Positions 38,694-45,691 of a stretch of 45,691 nucleotides of DNA are shown one piece after another. A program made the translations under genes and the position numbers. Source of the DNA: Caulobacter sp. BK020 (GTDB taxonomy: Bacteria > Pseudomonadota > Alphaproteobacteria > Caulobacterales > Caulobacteraceae); assembly GCF_004342605.1 (NCBI RefSeq), contig NZ_SLZL01000027.1, positions 1 to 45,691 on the forward strand, written 5' to 3'. The notes beneath the pieces were generated by a model, which was not told the DNA's origin, made no database searches, and was given only the letters and a program-made list of their open reading frames with translations. The number at the start of each line of letters is the position of its first letter. Within the stretch, counting starts at the first letter, position 1.

Positions 38694-40664
38694 ATGCCCG
38701 TTTCGCCCGTCAAGATGGCCGACGCGATCCGCGTCCTTTCCATGGACGCCGTCCACAAGGCCAAGTCCGGCCACCAGGGCATGCCGATGGGCATGGCCGA
38801 CGTGGCCACGGTGCTGTGGGGCAAGTTCCTGAAGTTCGATGCGTCCAAGCCGGACTGGGCCGACCGCGACCGCTTCGTGCTGTCTGCCGGCCACGGCTCG
38901 ATGCTGCTCTATTCCCTGCTGCACCTGACCGGCTTCAAGGCCGTGACGATGCAGGAGGTCGAGAACTTCCGTCAGTGGGGCTCGCTGACCCCCGGCCACC
39001 CGGAGGTGCATCACACCCCGGGCGTGGAGACCACTACCGGCCCGCTGGGCCAGGGCCTGGCCACGGCGGTCGGCATGGCCATGGCCGAGGCTCATCTGGC
39101 CGCGCGGTTCGGCCAGGACGTCGTCGATCACCGCACCTGGGTGATCGCCGGCGACGGCTGCCTGATGGAGGGCGTCAGCCACGAGGCGATCAGCCTGGCC
39201 GGCCGCCTGAAGCTCAGCAAGCTGACGGTGCTGTTCGACGACAACAACACCACCATCGACGGCGAGGCCACCATCGCCGAAACCGGCGACCAGCTGGCCC
39301 GGTTCAAGGCGGCCGGCTGGGCGGTCAAGGCCGTCGACGGCCATGACCACGGCAAGATCGCCGCCGCCCTGCGCTGGGCGACCAAGCAGGATCGCCCGAC
39401 CCTGATCGCCTGCAAGACCCTGATCTCCAAGGGCGCGGGCCCCAAGGAAGGCGATCCCCACAGCCACGGCTACACCCTGTTCGACGACCAGATCCGCGAC
39501 GCGCGCCTGGCCATGGGCTGGGACGCCGCGCCGTTCACCGTGCCGGAAGACATCGCCAAGGCCTGGAAGAGCGTCGGGCGCCGCGGCGCCAAGGTCCGCA
39601 AGGCCTGGGAGGCGGCCGTCGCCGCCTCGCCCCTGGCCGACGACTTCGCCCGCGCCATGAAGGGCGAGCTGCCGGCTGACGCCTTCAAGGCGCTGGACGC
39701 CCACATCGCCGAAGCCGCCCGCACCAAGCCGGGCAACGCCACCCGCGTCCACTCGGGCGCGGCTCTGGACCAGCTGATCCCGACCATCACCGACATGGTC
39801 GGCGGCTCGGCCGACCTGACCGGCTCGAACAACACCTTCGTCAAGGGCATGAAGCCGTTCGACGCGCCCGACTACGCCGGCCGCTACGTACACTACGGCG
39901 TGCGCGAGTTCGGCATGGCCGCGGCGATGAACGGCATGGCCCTGCACGGCGGCGTCATTCCCTATTCGGGCACCTTCCTGGCCTTCGCCGACTACAGCCG
40001 GCCGGCCATCCGCCTGGGCGCCCTGATGCAGGCCCGGGTGATCCACGTGATGACCCACGACTCCATCGGCCTGGGCGAGGACGGCCCCACCCACCAGCCG
40101 GTCGAGCACGTGGCCTCCCTGCGCGCCATCCCCAACCTGCTGGTCTTCCGTCCGGCCGACGCGGTCGAGACCGCCGAGTGCTGGAAGCTCGCCCTGCAGC
40201 AGGCCGCCACCCCCTCGGTGATGTGCCTGTCGCGCCAGAAGGTCCCGGGCGTGCGCGACACGGCCGCCGAGAACCTGTCGGCCAAGGGCGCCTACGAGCT
40301 GCTGGCCGCCGATGGCGGCGAGGCGGCGGTGACGATCTTCGCCTCGGGCACGGAAGTCTCGGTCGCCGTGGCGGCCCGCGACATCCTGCAGGGCCAGGGC
40401 AAGCCCACCCGCGTCGTCTCGACTCCTTGCTGGGAACTGTTCGAGCAGCAGGACGCCGCGTACCAGGCTTCCGTCATCGGGACGGCCCCGGTCCGCATCG
40501 CCGTCGAGGCCGCCGTCCGCATGGGCTGGGAGCGCTTCATCGGCGTGGACGGCCGTTTCGTCGGGATGACCGGCTTCGGCGCCAGCGCGCCCTATGAGCG
40601 GCTCTACAAGGAGTTCGGGATCACGGCCGAGGCGGCGGCGGCGGCGGCGGCGGCGGCGATCTAG
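38694..40664 (+). CDS. tkt: Transketolase
   Basis: 656 residues, thiamine-diphosphate enzyme moving two-carbon units in the pentose phosphate pathway. Conserved: KSGHQGMPMGMADVATVLW, GPLGQGLATAVGMAMAE, the ThDP/metal motif GDGCLMEGVSHEA, HYGVREFGMAAAMNGMALHGG, THDSIGLGEDGPTHQPVEH. The start at 38694 fits the family (a frame from 38640 is longer but unconserved). The C-terminus is unusual: nine GCG codons encode a nine-alanine run, then Ile and a TAG stop supplied by the 106-bp repeat element. The repeat's hairpin and T-tract can terminate the transcript. The leader contains a TGACCCC/GGGGTCA hairpin (38622-38637). Confidence 0.95.
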   Translation: MPVSPVKMADAIRVLSMDAVHKAKSGHQGMPMGMADVATVLWGKFLKFDASKPDWADRDRFVLSAGHGSMLLYSLLHLTGFKAVTMQEVENFRQWGSLTPGHPEVHHTPGVETTTGPLGQGLATAVGMAMAEAHLAARFGQDVVDHRTWVIAGDGCLMEGVSHEAISLAGRLKLSKLTVLFDDNNTTIDGEATIAETGDQLARFKAAGWAVKAVDGHDHGKIAAALRWATKQDRPTLIACKTLISKGAGPKEGDPHSHGYTLFDDQIRDARLAMGWDAAPFTVPEDIAKAWKSVGRRGAKVRKAWEAAVAASPLADDFARAMKGELPADAFKALDAHIAEAARTKPGNATRVHSGAALDQLIPTITDMVGGSADLTGSNNTFVKGMKPFDAPDYAGRYVHYGVREFGMAAAMNGMALHGGVIPYSGTFLAFADYSRPAIRLGALMQARVIHVMTHDSIGLGEDGPTHQPVEHVASLRAIPNLLVFRPADAVETAECWKLALQQAATPSVMCLSRQKVPGVRDTAAENLSAKGAYELLAADGGEAAVTIFASGTEVSVAVAARDILQGQGKPTRVVSTPCWELFEQQDAAYQASVIGTAPVRIAVEAAVRMGWERFIGVDGRFVGMTGFGASAPYERLYKEFGITAEAAAAAAAAAI

Positions 40665-40766
40665 AGCAAATCGCGCGATATAGGAATCGCACGATTTGCT
40701 CTAGGTTTTTGTTTTCGCATCGCTTTTGCAGAAAACCGGCGTCCACTTTTCCGCGCGATGCTCTAG
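40661..40766. repeat. 106-bp MITE-like repeat, copy 1 (contains the tkt stop)
   Basis: Starts CTAGAGCAAATCGCGCGAT and ends GATGCTCTAG, so the ends are imperfect inverted repeats. An internal hairpin of 19-base arms (one mismatch, six-base loop) is followed by TTTTTGTTTT, which also fits a Rho-independent terminator. Same length as copy 2 (45495-45600) and six substitutions from it by my count (94% identity). The TAG at 40662-40664 is the tkt stop. Confidence 0.9.
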
Positions 40767-40767
40767 C

Positions 40768-40802
40768 GGAACCCGCCCCGCCGGTCCCGGCGGGGCCGTT
40801 CC
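40768..40802. terminator. Strong hairpin between tkt and the FkbM gene
   Basis: GCCCCGCCG (40775-40783) and CGGCGGGGC (40788-40796) pair perfectly around GTCC, with GGAAC/GTTCC (40768-40772, 40798-40802) extending the stem. It ends 10 bp before the convergent FkbM stop. No T-tract, so a bidirectional terminator is inferred from position. Confidence 0.5.
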
Positions 40803-40811
40803 TCAGGATCG

Positions 40812-41603
40812 CTAGAGCGCGCGTACCTCCAGGCCTGGCTTCAGGTTCACCAGGTCGAACACGTCATACTGGCTCGTCATCCTGGCCTTCAGCGCCTTGG
40901 CCGCCTGGTCGGGCGAACCGGGCAGTTCGAACAGCTCGCCGCTGATCGGCTCCACGCGGCCCAGCGGGCCCAGGATCTCCATAGCCCTGGCCAGGAACCC
41001 TCCAAGGTCGTCGTCGCCCACGGCGATGGCCGTCGGGTTGCATTCAAAGAACACCACGGGCCGGTCTTCCGAGAGGATGCGGCGCGCACCGCGCAGCGCA
41101 GCGATCTCGTTCCCCTCCACATCGATCTTGATGAAATCGATGGGCCCCTGCCCAGGTTTCAAGTGACCATCGAGCGGCACGACATGGACCTTGTAGCTGC
41201 TGCCGTCGGCGCTCACGCTGAGGCGGCTGCCAGCCGCGAAGTCCGGATTGAAATCGAAGCCGAACTCGCCGTCGTCTTCCCCGACGGCCAATTCCTCGAC
41301 CTGAACCCGCTCCTCGAAACCGTTCAGCGCAACGTTCTGGGTCAGGAGAGCGAAGTTCTCCTTCGACGGCTCGAACGCCACCACACTGACGTCCGGAAAG
41401 ATGTCGATCATGCACAGCGAAGACAGGCCGATGTTGGCCCCGACGTCCAGGGCCCGCCGCAAGGCGAGCACGTCGCGGTTCCGGTTCAGAAAATTGTACA
41501 GGGCCGAGAGGTCGTGCTCCGGCAGCATCTGGAAGTATCTGTCCGCTTCGTCGCCAAGCACCTTGTAAGGACGGCTGAAGGTGATGGAACGTTCGGAAAG
41601 CAT
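40812..41603 (-). CDS. FkbM-family methyltransferase
   Basis: 263 residues, Rossmann-type SAM methyltransferase. Motif I is ALDVGANIGLSSLCMIDIFP, followed by VVAFEPSKENFALLTQNVALNG; the FkbM signature IDFIKIDVEGNEIAALRGARRIL is clear, and RPVVFFECNP follows. FkbM enzymes methylate hydroxyl groups of sugars or polyketides, often on surface glycans. Divergent from the 1075-residue RTX gene with 222 bp between starts, hinting at a shared role at the surface. The ribosome binding site is weak. The acceptor is unknown. Confidence 0.88.
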   Translation of the reverse strand: MLSERSITFSRPYKVLGDEADRYFQMLPEHDLSALYNFLNRNRDVLALRRALDVGANIGLSSLCMIDIFPDVSVVAFEPSKENFALLTQNVALNGFEERVQVEELAVGEDDGEFGFDFNPDFAAGSRLSVSADGSSYKVHVVPLDGHLKPGQGPIDFIKIDVEGNEIAALRGARRILSEDRPVVFFECNPTAIAVGDDDLGGFLARAMEILGPLGRVEPISGELFELPGSPDQAAKALKARMTSQYDVFDLVNLKPGLEVRAL

Positions 41604-41825
41604 GACCGGAAATCCGTCTTTTACAGAAGCGACACGTTGCGCATCGTCCGGTATCGGCTTTTAGCGGCTCGGCCGATCCGCGCAAGTTGCACGATCGCAT
41701 TTGGCTTCTCACCCAAAAGTCGCGACTTCCGAGAGGGGCGGTGAACAAATTGGTGATCAATAGGTTCTAGAAAGCCTCGTTCGCAAGCTTTCGCGCCCCC
41801 CAATCCCTCCCGTTTCAGGTGAGAC

Positions 41826-44800
41826 ATGATCGATACGCCGCTGCCTTCGGACGAAGAAGTCATCTACGCCACGGTCCAGGGCGCCACCTACAATGGCGGG
41901 CCCGGCCCCACCGCGGTCAGCTATGAGAACGCCACCGCGGGCGTCGGCGCCTATCTTGTTTCGAGCAGCGATACGTTCGGCTTGGCCAAGAACGCCGTCT
42001 ACCATGGCGTCGAGGATCTGGTTGGCAGCGCGTTCAACGACTATCTCTGGGGCGACGGCAACAACAACGACCTCTACGGAAGGGAAGGCGCCGACGCGCT
42101 CTACGGCTTCGCCTACACGACCACTTCCGTGACCCACCTCTACGGCGGCGCGGGATTGGACACCCTCCTGGGCGGCATGGGCATCGACGTGATCGATGGC
42201 GGCGGCGACGAGGACACCGTCTCCTACTATCTGTCGCCTACGGGGCTGACGATCTCGCTGGCCAATCCCAGCCTGAACACCGGCTGGGCCGCCGGCGACA
42301 GCTACGTCGACGTCCAGGACGTCATCGGCAGCAATTTCAACGACATCATCTGGGGCAGCAACGAGGGCGTCCTCAACCAGCTGCAGGGGCAGGACGGAAA
42401 CGACGAAATCCACGGCGGCTCCGGCTACAACGTCCTGATCGGTGGAGCCGGAGCCGACAAGCTCTACGCCAACGGCGTGGGCATGAACCTGGTCGATTAC
42501 GAAACCGCGACCTCGGGCCTGACCGCCTCGTTGCAGAATCCAGGCATCAACACCGGCGACGCCGCCGGCGACGCCTATTTCAACCTGGTCAACGGCGACC
42601 TGGCCGGCACGCCCTATGCCGACATCTTGTGGGGCGACGCTCAGAACAATCACCTGATCGGCGACCCCACTCCAGCCGACTACGGAAACCGTTTCGGCAA
42701 TGACCAGCTGCACGGCGGCGACGGTGACGACATCATCGAGGGAAACCTCGGCGCCGATGTCCTGGACGGCGGAAATGGCCTCGACTACGCCGCCTATTCC
42801 ACTGCGGCCGCCGCAGTGCACGTGTCGCTTCTCAACCCGGAAACCAACACCGGCGAAGCGGCCGGCGACACCTATTTGGCGATCGAAGGAGTCTTCGGCT
42901 CGAACTTCGACGACGTCATCGTCGGCGACGCGGGCGGCAACATCCTGTTCGGTGAGGCCGGCAACGATCAGATCGACGGCGGCGCGGGAGACGACATCCT
43001 GGTCGGCGGCCCAGGCGGCGACCATCTGAATGGCGGTACGGGCTTCAACTATGTCAGCTACGCCAATCTCACGGTCGGGGTGATCGCCTCGCTGACGAAT
43101 GCGAGCGCCAACACGGGCGAGGCCGCCGGCGACACCTTCTCCAACATCCAGGGCTTCCTGGGCTCGAATTTCAACGACACCTTCTACGGTGACGCCAATG
43201 TCAACGTGATCCAGGGCGCCGCCGGCAACGACACGATCTACGGCGGCGGGGGTAGCGACCTGATCACGGGCGGCGACGGCGACGACGTGATCATCGCGGG
43301 GGCGGGCACGGCGGTGCTCCACGGCGAAGGGGGGGCCGACACCTTCCGCTTCTTGTCCGCCACCGACTCGGTGATGACCCCGCAGATCGCGCCCACCCAG
43401 ATCAACGACTTCCAGTCGGGCGTGGACAAGATCGACATTTCGGCCGTTCAGGCTCAGAGCGTCCAGATTCTCCAGGAGAACGGCTTCTACACGCTGGCCG
43501 CGACGACGACGGCCGGCACCCTTTATGTGCGGTCAACCAACGCCTTCGTGTTGTCCGACGTCATCACTTCGACTCCCGGCCAGGCCCTGACCGGCACGGC
43601 CGGCTACGACCAGCTCGTCGGCGGCAGCGGCGCCGACACGATCTGGGGCAAGGGCGCTGGCGACAGCCTGACCGGGGCGGGTGGTCCCGACGTGTTCAAG
43701 TACACGTCCTATGGCGACTCAACCCAGTCGGCCTACGACATCATCAAGGACTTCCAGACGAACATCGACAAGATCGACCTGACCGCCCTTCAGCCGACCT
43801 ATATAAGCATGCTGCACTATCAGGGGGCGACCTACTTCTTCCCCTGGACGTCGGGTGGGGTCATGCAGATCGCGGCCATCGGCGATGTGCGGGCCACGGA
43901 TGTCCTGACCGGGACGGCGACCAACTACTATATCGTCGGCGACGACAGCGGCATGACCCTGGTCGGCGGCGCAAGCGACGACAGCATCGTCGGCGGGGCG
44001 GGCGACGACGCCCTGTTCGGCGGGGCCGGCGGCGACGCCCTGTACGGCGGGGCGGGAACCAACACGTTCAGCTATGCGTCGGCGGCGGAGTCCAACAACG
44101 CCCACCTGGACATCATCCACGACTTCAAGACCGGCGTGGACAAGATCGACCTGACGGCGACGGCGCCCTCGAACGTCAGCATCCTCCGCTACAACGGCGG
44201 GGCGTTCGTCAATAGCGGCGGCGTGGGCGGCGGCCTGCAGATCGGCTCGACCACCGCGATCAACGGCTCGGACATCGTCGGCCTGACGGGCGGGGTCTAC
44301 CTGGTGGGCGAGGACGTCAACGCCACCCTGATCGGCAGCGCCAAGGACGACACCATCGTCGGCGGCTCGGCCAACGACACGATCATCGGCGGCGCCACCG
44401 GCGACGCCCTGTTCGGACGCGGCGGAGCCGACACCTTCGTCTACGGCTCGGCGACCGAGTCCAACCCCAACGCCGGCCAGCTGGACATCATCCACGACTT
44501 CCAGACCGGCGTGGACACGCTGGACCTGACGGCCCTGGGCGCCAGCAACGTCAGCATCCTGCACTACCAGGGCGGCACGTTCATCGCCGGGGCCTCGGCC
44601 TCGGGCGTGTTCCAGATCGCCTCGATCCACGACATCAACGCCACCGACATCCTGGGCCTGACCGGCGGGGCCTACATCGTCGGCGACGAACTGGCCAACA
44701 CCCTGCGGGGGGCGAACTTCAGCGAGACCATCGTCGGCGGGGCCGGCGACGACGTGATCATCGGCGGCGGCGCGGCCGACGCCCTGTTTGGCGGGACCGG

Positions 44801-45053
44801 TGCCGACACCTTCAAGTTCCTGGCCAAGACCGACTCCACACCCAGCGCGGCCGACATCATCCACGACTTCCAGACCGGCGTGGACAAGATCGACCTGACC
44901 GCCCTGCACACCAACGGCGCCAACGATCACTACAGCCTGGTCTCCGACGCCAACGCCTCCTACCTGTTCGTCCAGCTGGCCGGCAACACCGGCAACGACC
45001 TGCAGATCCTGATCGCGACCCCTGACGTCCACGCCAGCGACATTCTCTGGTAA
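41826..45053 (+). CDS. Large secreted RTX calcium-binding protein
   Basis: 1075 residues, no Sec signal peptide, AGGTGAGAC upstream of the ATG. No enzymatic domain is recognised. The N-terminal half (about 30-490) is a four-copy module ending in forms of NTGEAAGDTY followed by a GSNFNDxIxG turn (near 42279, 42550, 42845 and 43110), interleaved with RTX nonapeptides (GGAGLDTLLGG, GGDGDDIIEG and others). The C-terminal half repeats a unit of about 120 residues, each with a serralysin-C-like DIIHDFQTGVDKIDLTAL (near 43404, 43738, 44110, 44487 and 44857), ending in an acidic, aliphatic tail SDILW typical of type I secretion substrates. Probable role: surface adhesion or matrix, inferred; a transporter is not nearby. 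Confidence 0.85.
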   Translation: MIDTPLPSDEEVIYATVQGATYNGGPGPTAVSYENATAGVGAYLVSSSDTFGLAKNAVYHGVEDLVGSAFNDYLWGDGNNNDLYGREGADALYGFAYTTTSVTHLYGGAGLDTLLGGMGIDVIDGGGDEDTVSYYLSPTGLTISLANPSLNTGWAAGDSYVDVQDVIGSNFNDIIWGSNEGVLNQLQGQDGNDEIHGGSGYNVLIGGAGADKLYANGVGMNLVDYETATSGLTASLQNPGINTGDAAGDAYFNLVNGDLAGTPYADILWGDAQNNHLIGDPTPADYGNRFGNDQLHGGDGDDIIEGNLGADVLDGGNGLDYAAYSTAAAAVHVSLLNPETNTGEAAGDTYLAIEGVFGSNFDDVIVGDAGGNILFGEAGNDQIDGGAGDDILVGGPGGDHLNGGTGFNYVSYANLTVGVIASLTNASANTGEAAGDTFSNIQGFLGSNFNDTFYGDANVNVIQGAAGNDTIYGGGGSDLITGGDGDDVIIAGAGTAVLHGEGGADTFRFLSATDSVMTPQIAPTQINDFQSGVDKIDISAVQAQSVQILQENGFYTLAATTTAGTLYVRSTNAFVLSDVITSTPGQALTGTAGYDQLVGGSGADTIWGKGAGDSLTGAGGPDVFKYTSYGDSTQSAYDIIKDFQTNIDKIDLTALQPTYISMLHYQGATYFFPWTSGGVMQIAAIGDVRATDVLTGTATNYYIVGDDSGMTLVGGASDDSIVGGAGDDALFGGAGGDALYGGAGTNTFSYASAAESNNAHLDIIHDFKTGVDKIDLTATAPSNVSILRYNGGAFVNSGGVGGGLQIGSTTAINGSDIVGLTGGVYLVGEDVNATLIGSAKDDTIVGGSANDTIIGGATGDALFGRGGADTFVYGSATESNPNAGQLDIIHDFQTGVDTLDLTALGASNVSILHYQGGTFIAGASASGVFQIASIHDINATDILGLTGGAYIVGDELANTLRGANFSETIVGGAGDDVIIGGGAADALFGGTGADTFKFLAKTDSTPSAADIIHDFQTGVDKIDLTALHTNGANDHYSLVSDANASYLFVQLAGNTGNDLQILIATPDVHASDILW

Positions 45054-45057
45054 GGAC

Positions 45058-45092
45058 ACGGCCCGCCTTCCCTCGGACGGCGGGCCGTTTTT
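45058..45092 (+). terminator. Rho-independent terminator after the RTX gene
   Basis: ACGGCCCGCC (45058-45067) and GGCGGGCCGT (45079-45088) form a perfect 10-bp stem followed by TTTTT. It begins 4 bp after the RTX stop. Confidence 0.88.
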
Positions 45093-45412
45093 CCTCCAAT
45101 CCGGGTCGAAGGCTGAAGGCCTTGGCGTCGGGCGGTGACGTATAGTCGCTCGGAGGCCCACGTCGATTCGAGCAGCACGTCGCGACGGCCGACGCCCTGT
45201 CTCAGCCTTCCGCCGAAACGGCGATCCCGGCGGCGGTCGAACGGCTGATAGGCCAGGGCCGTGAACTCTTCGTCCGCGCGCGACGGTCGGTCCAGCCACC
45301 GGTTCCATTCGCTGAACTGGACGCAGTCAAACCGGACATTATGGACTTCCCTGTTGCGTCTTAGGGCGTTTTCCAGCCCGCGCTCGCGGATTCCACCGAG
45401 GGCAGGACCCAC
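45093..45412 (-). pseudogene. Possible truncated coding remnant
   Basis: A minus-strand frame from a GTG at 45412 reads protein-like sequence (VRFDCVQFSEWNRWLDR, EEFTALAYQPFDRRRD, DVLLESTWASERLYVTARRQ) with strongly GC-biased third codon positions, as in real genes here. It has no stop before running into the RTX terminator and the RTX gene on the other strand, so a complete gene does not fit. I do not recognise the family. It may be a gene fragment left by rearrangement next to the repeat and insertion-sequence edge. Confidence 0.25.
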
Positions 45413-45494
45413 AAGAAGTCCTCAACGCGTCATCTAGCCGTCTGGTGACAAGCGAAGAAGCGGTGAGAACTGCCATAAACTGCTCGCCCCGCGC

Positions 45495-45600
45495 CTAGAG
45501 CAAATCGCGCGATTCAGGAATCGCACGATTTGCTCTAGCTTTTTGTTTTCGCATCGCTTTTGCGGAAAACCGGCATCCACTTTTCCGCGCGATACTCTAG
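45495..45600. repeat. 106-bp MITE-like repeat, copy 2
   Basis: Same start (CTAGAGCAAATCGCGCGAT), same length and same internal hairpin plus TTTTTGTTTT as copy 1 at 40661-40766, with six substitutions. It ends GATACTCTAG and abuts a probable insertion-sequence left end. Confidence 0.9.
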
Positions 45601-45691
45601 AGCGGGTTGAGGTTTAGCTGAATCGCGGGATTCCCAAATCAGCTGGCGTCTGATTCAAGATGCTGGCTGGGAAGGAGGCCAGCATGGATGG
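45601..45691 (+). mobile_element. Probable left end of an insertion sequence (cut by window edge)
   Basis: Directly after repeat copy 2 comes AGCGGGTTGAGGTTTAGCTG with an inverted AGCTGA/TCAGCT pair further in, then a strong ribosome binding site GAAGGAGG (45671-45678) and an ATG at 45684 (MDG..., truncated). The layout (terminal sequence, short leader, strong start) is that of an IS element's left end, and the junction offers a TA target. The transposase itself lies outside, so family (IS630 or other) is a guess. Confidence 0.4.

Noticed and set aside
41826..45053. CRISPR-like regular DNA repeats
   Set aside because: The periodic repeats are coding RTX and serralysin-C modules in one continuous frame, not short identical repeats with unique spacers.

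Overview
The window is high-GC, densely coded alphaproteobacterial chromosome. Gene content and style point to the Caulobacteraceae (Caulobacter or a close relative): a TonB-dependent receptor with the family's typical leader, secreted RTX proteins, CHAD/CYTH and DUF1176 proteins, many ATGA-coupled gene pairs and GTG/TTG starts. The species cannot be named from sequence alone. No rRNA, tRNA, CRISPR or prophage was seen.

Layout. 1-7.5 kb: start of bioB (minus, cut by the window edge), then on the plus strand a CYTH-CHAD protein, a DUF1176 exported protein, ahcY with a candidate operator and a strong terminator, pdxY, a serine-hydrolase esterase and an outer-membrane protein. 7.5-8.25 kb: a gene-free stretch with palindromes and an AT-rich leader. 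8.25-12.6 kb: a 1444-residue secreted nuclease with RTX repeats. 12.6-15.7 kb (minus): a KefF-like oxidoreductase, a KefB/KefC-type antiporter and two small proteins (DUF3606, DUF6894). 15.8-17.2 kb: both subunits of a 3-oxoacid CoA-transferase. 17.2-18.8 kb: a GT39 glycosyltransferase. 19.0-23.5 kb: a TonB-dependent receptor, then agmatine deiminase and N-carbamoylputrescine amidase. 23.5-27.8 kb (minus): a WbpE-like sugar aminotransferase, a two-gene MotA/MotB (ZorAB)-like module and a Bcr/CflA-type MFS exporter. 27.9-28.9 kb: an MscS channel. 28.8-32.1 kb (minus): cystathionine beta-synthase and cystathionine gamma-lyase/synthase with a ParDE toxin-antitoxin pair between them. 32.1-36.4 kb: a small unknown gene, FSA-type transaldolase, GmhB-like phosphatase, AGE-family epimerase/isomerase and mannose-1-phosphate guanylyltransferase. 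36.4-40.7 kb: glutamine-dependent NAD synthetase and transketolase. 40.8-45.1 kb: an FkbM methyltransferase divergent from a 1075-residue RTX protein. The window ends in a repeat and what looks like the left edge of an insertion sequence.

How the genes fit together. AhcY makes homocysteine from S-adenosylhomocysteine, and the CBS/CGL pair about 26 kb away can carry homocysteine to cysteine (reverse transsulfuration). AguA and AguB convert agmatine to putrescine. Transaldolase and transketolase belong to the pentose phosphate pathway. AGE isomerase, ManC, the GmhB-like phosphatase, the WbpE-like aminotransferase and GT39 point to cell-surface sugar synthesis. The two RTX proteins lack Sec signals and must be exported by a type I secretion system encoded elsewhere.

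Most notable: two 94%-identical copies of a 106-bp MITE-like repeat, one of which supplies the stop codon and terminator of transketolase; the ParDE pair with its operator inside the transsulfuration operon; the orphan ZorAB-like stator pair; a hairpin covering the ribosome binding site of the DUF3606 gene; and a GmhB-like enzyme that has lost its zinc cysteines.
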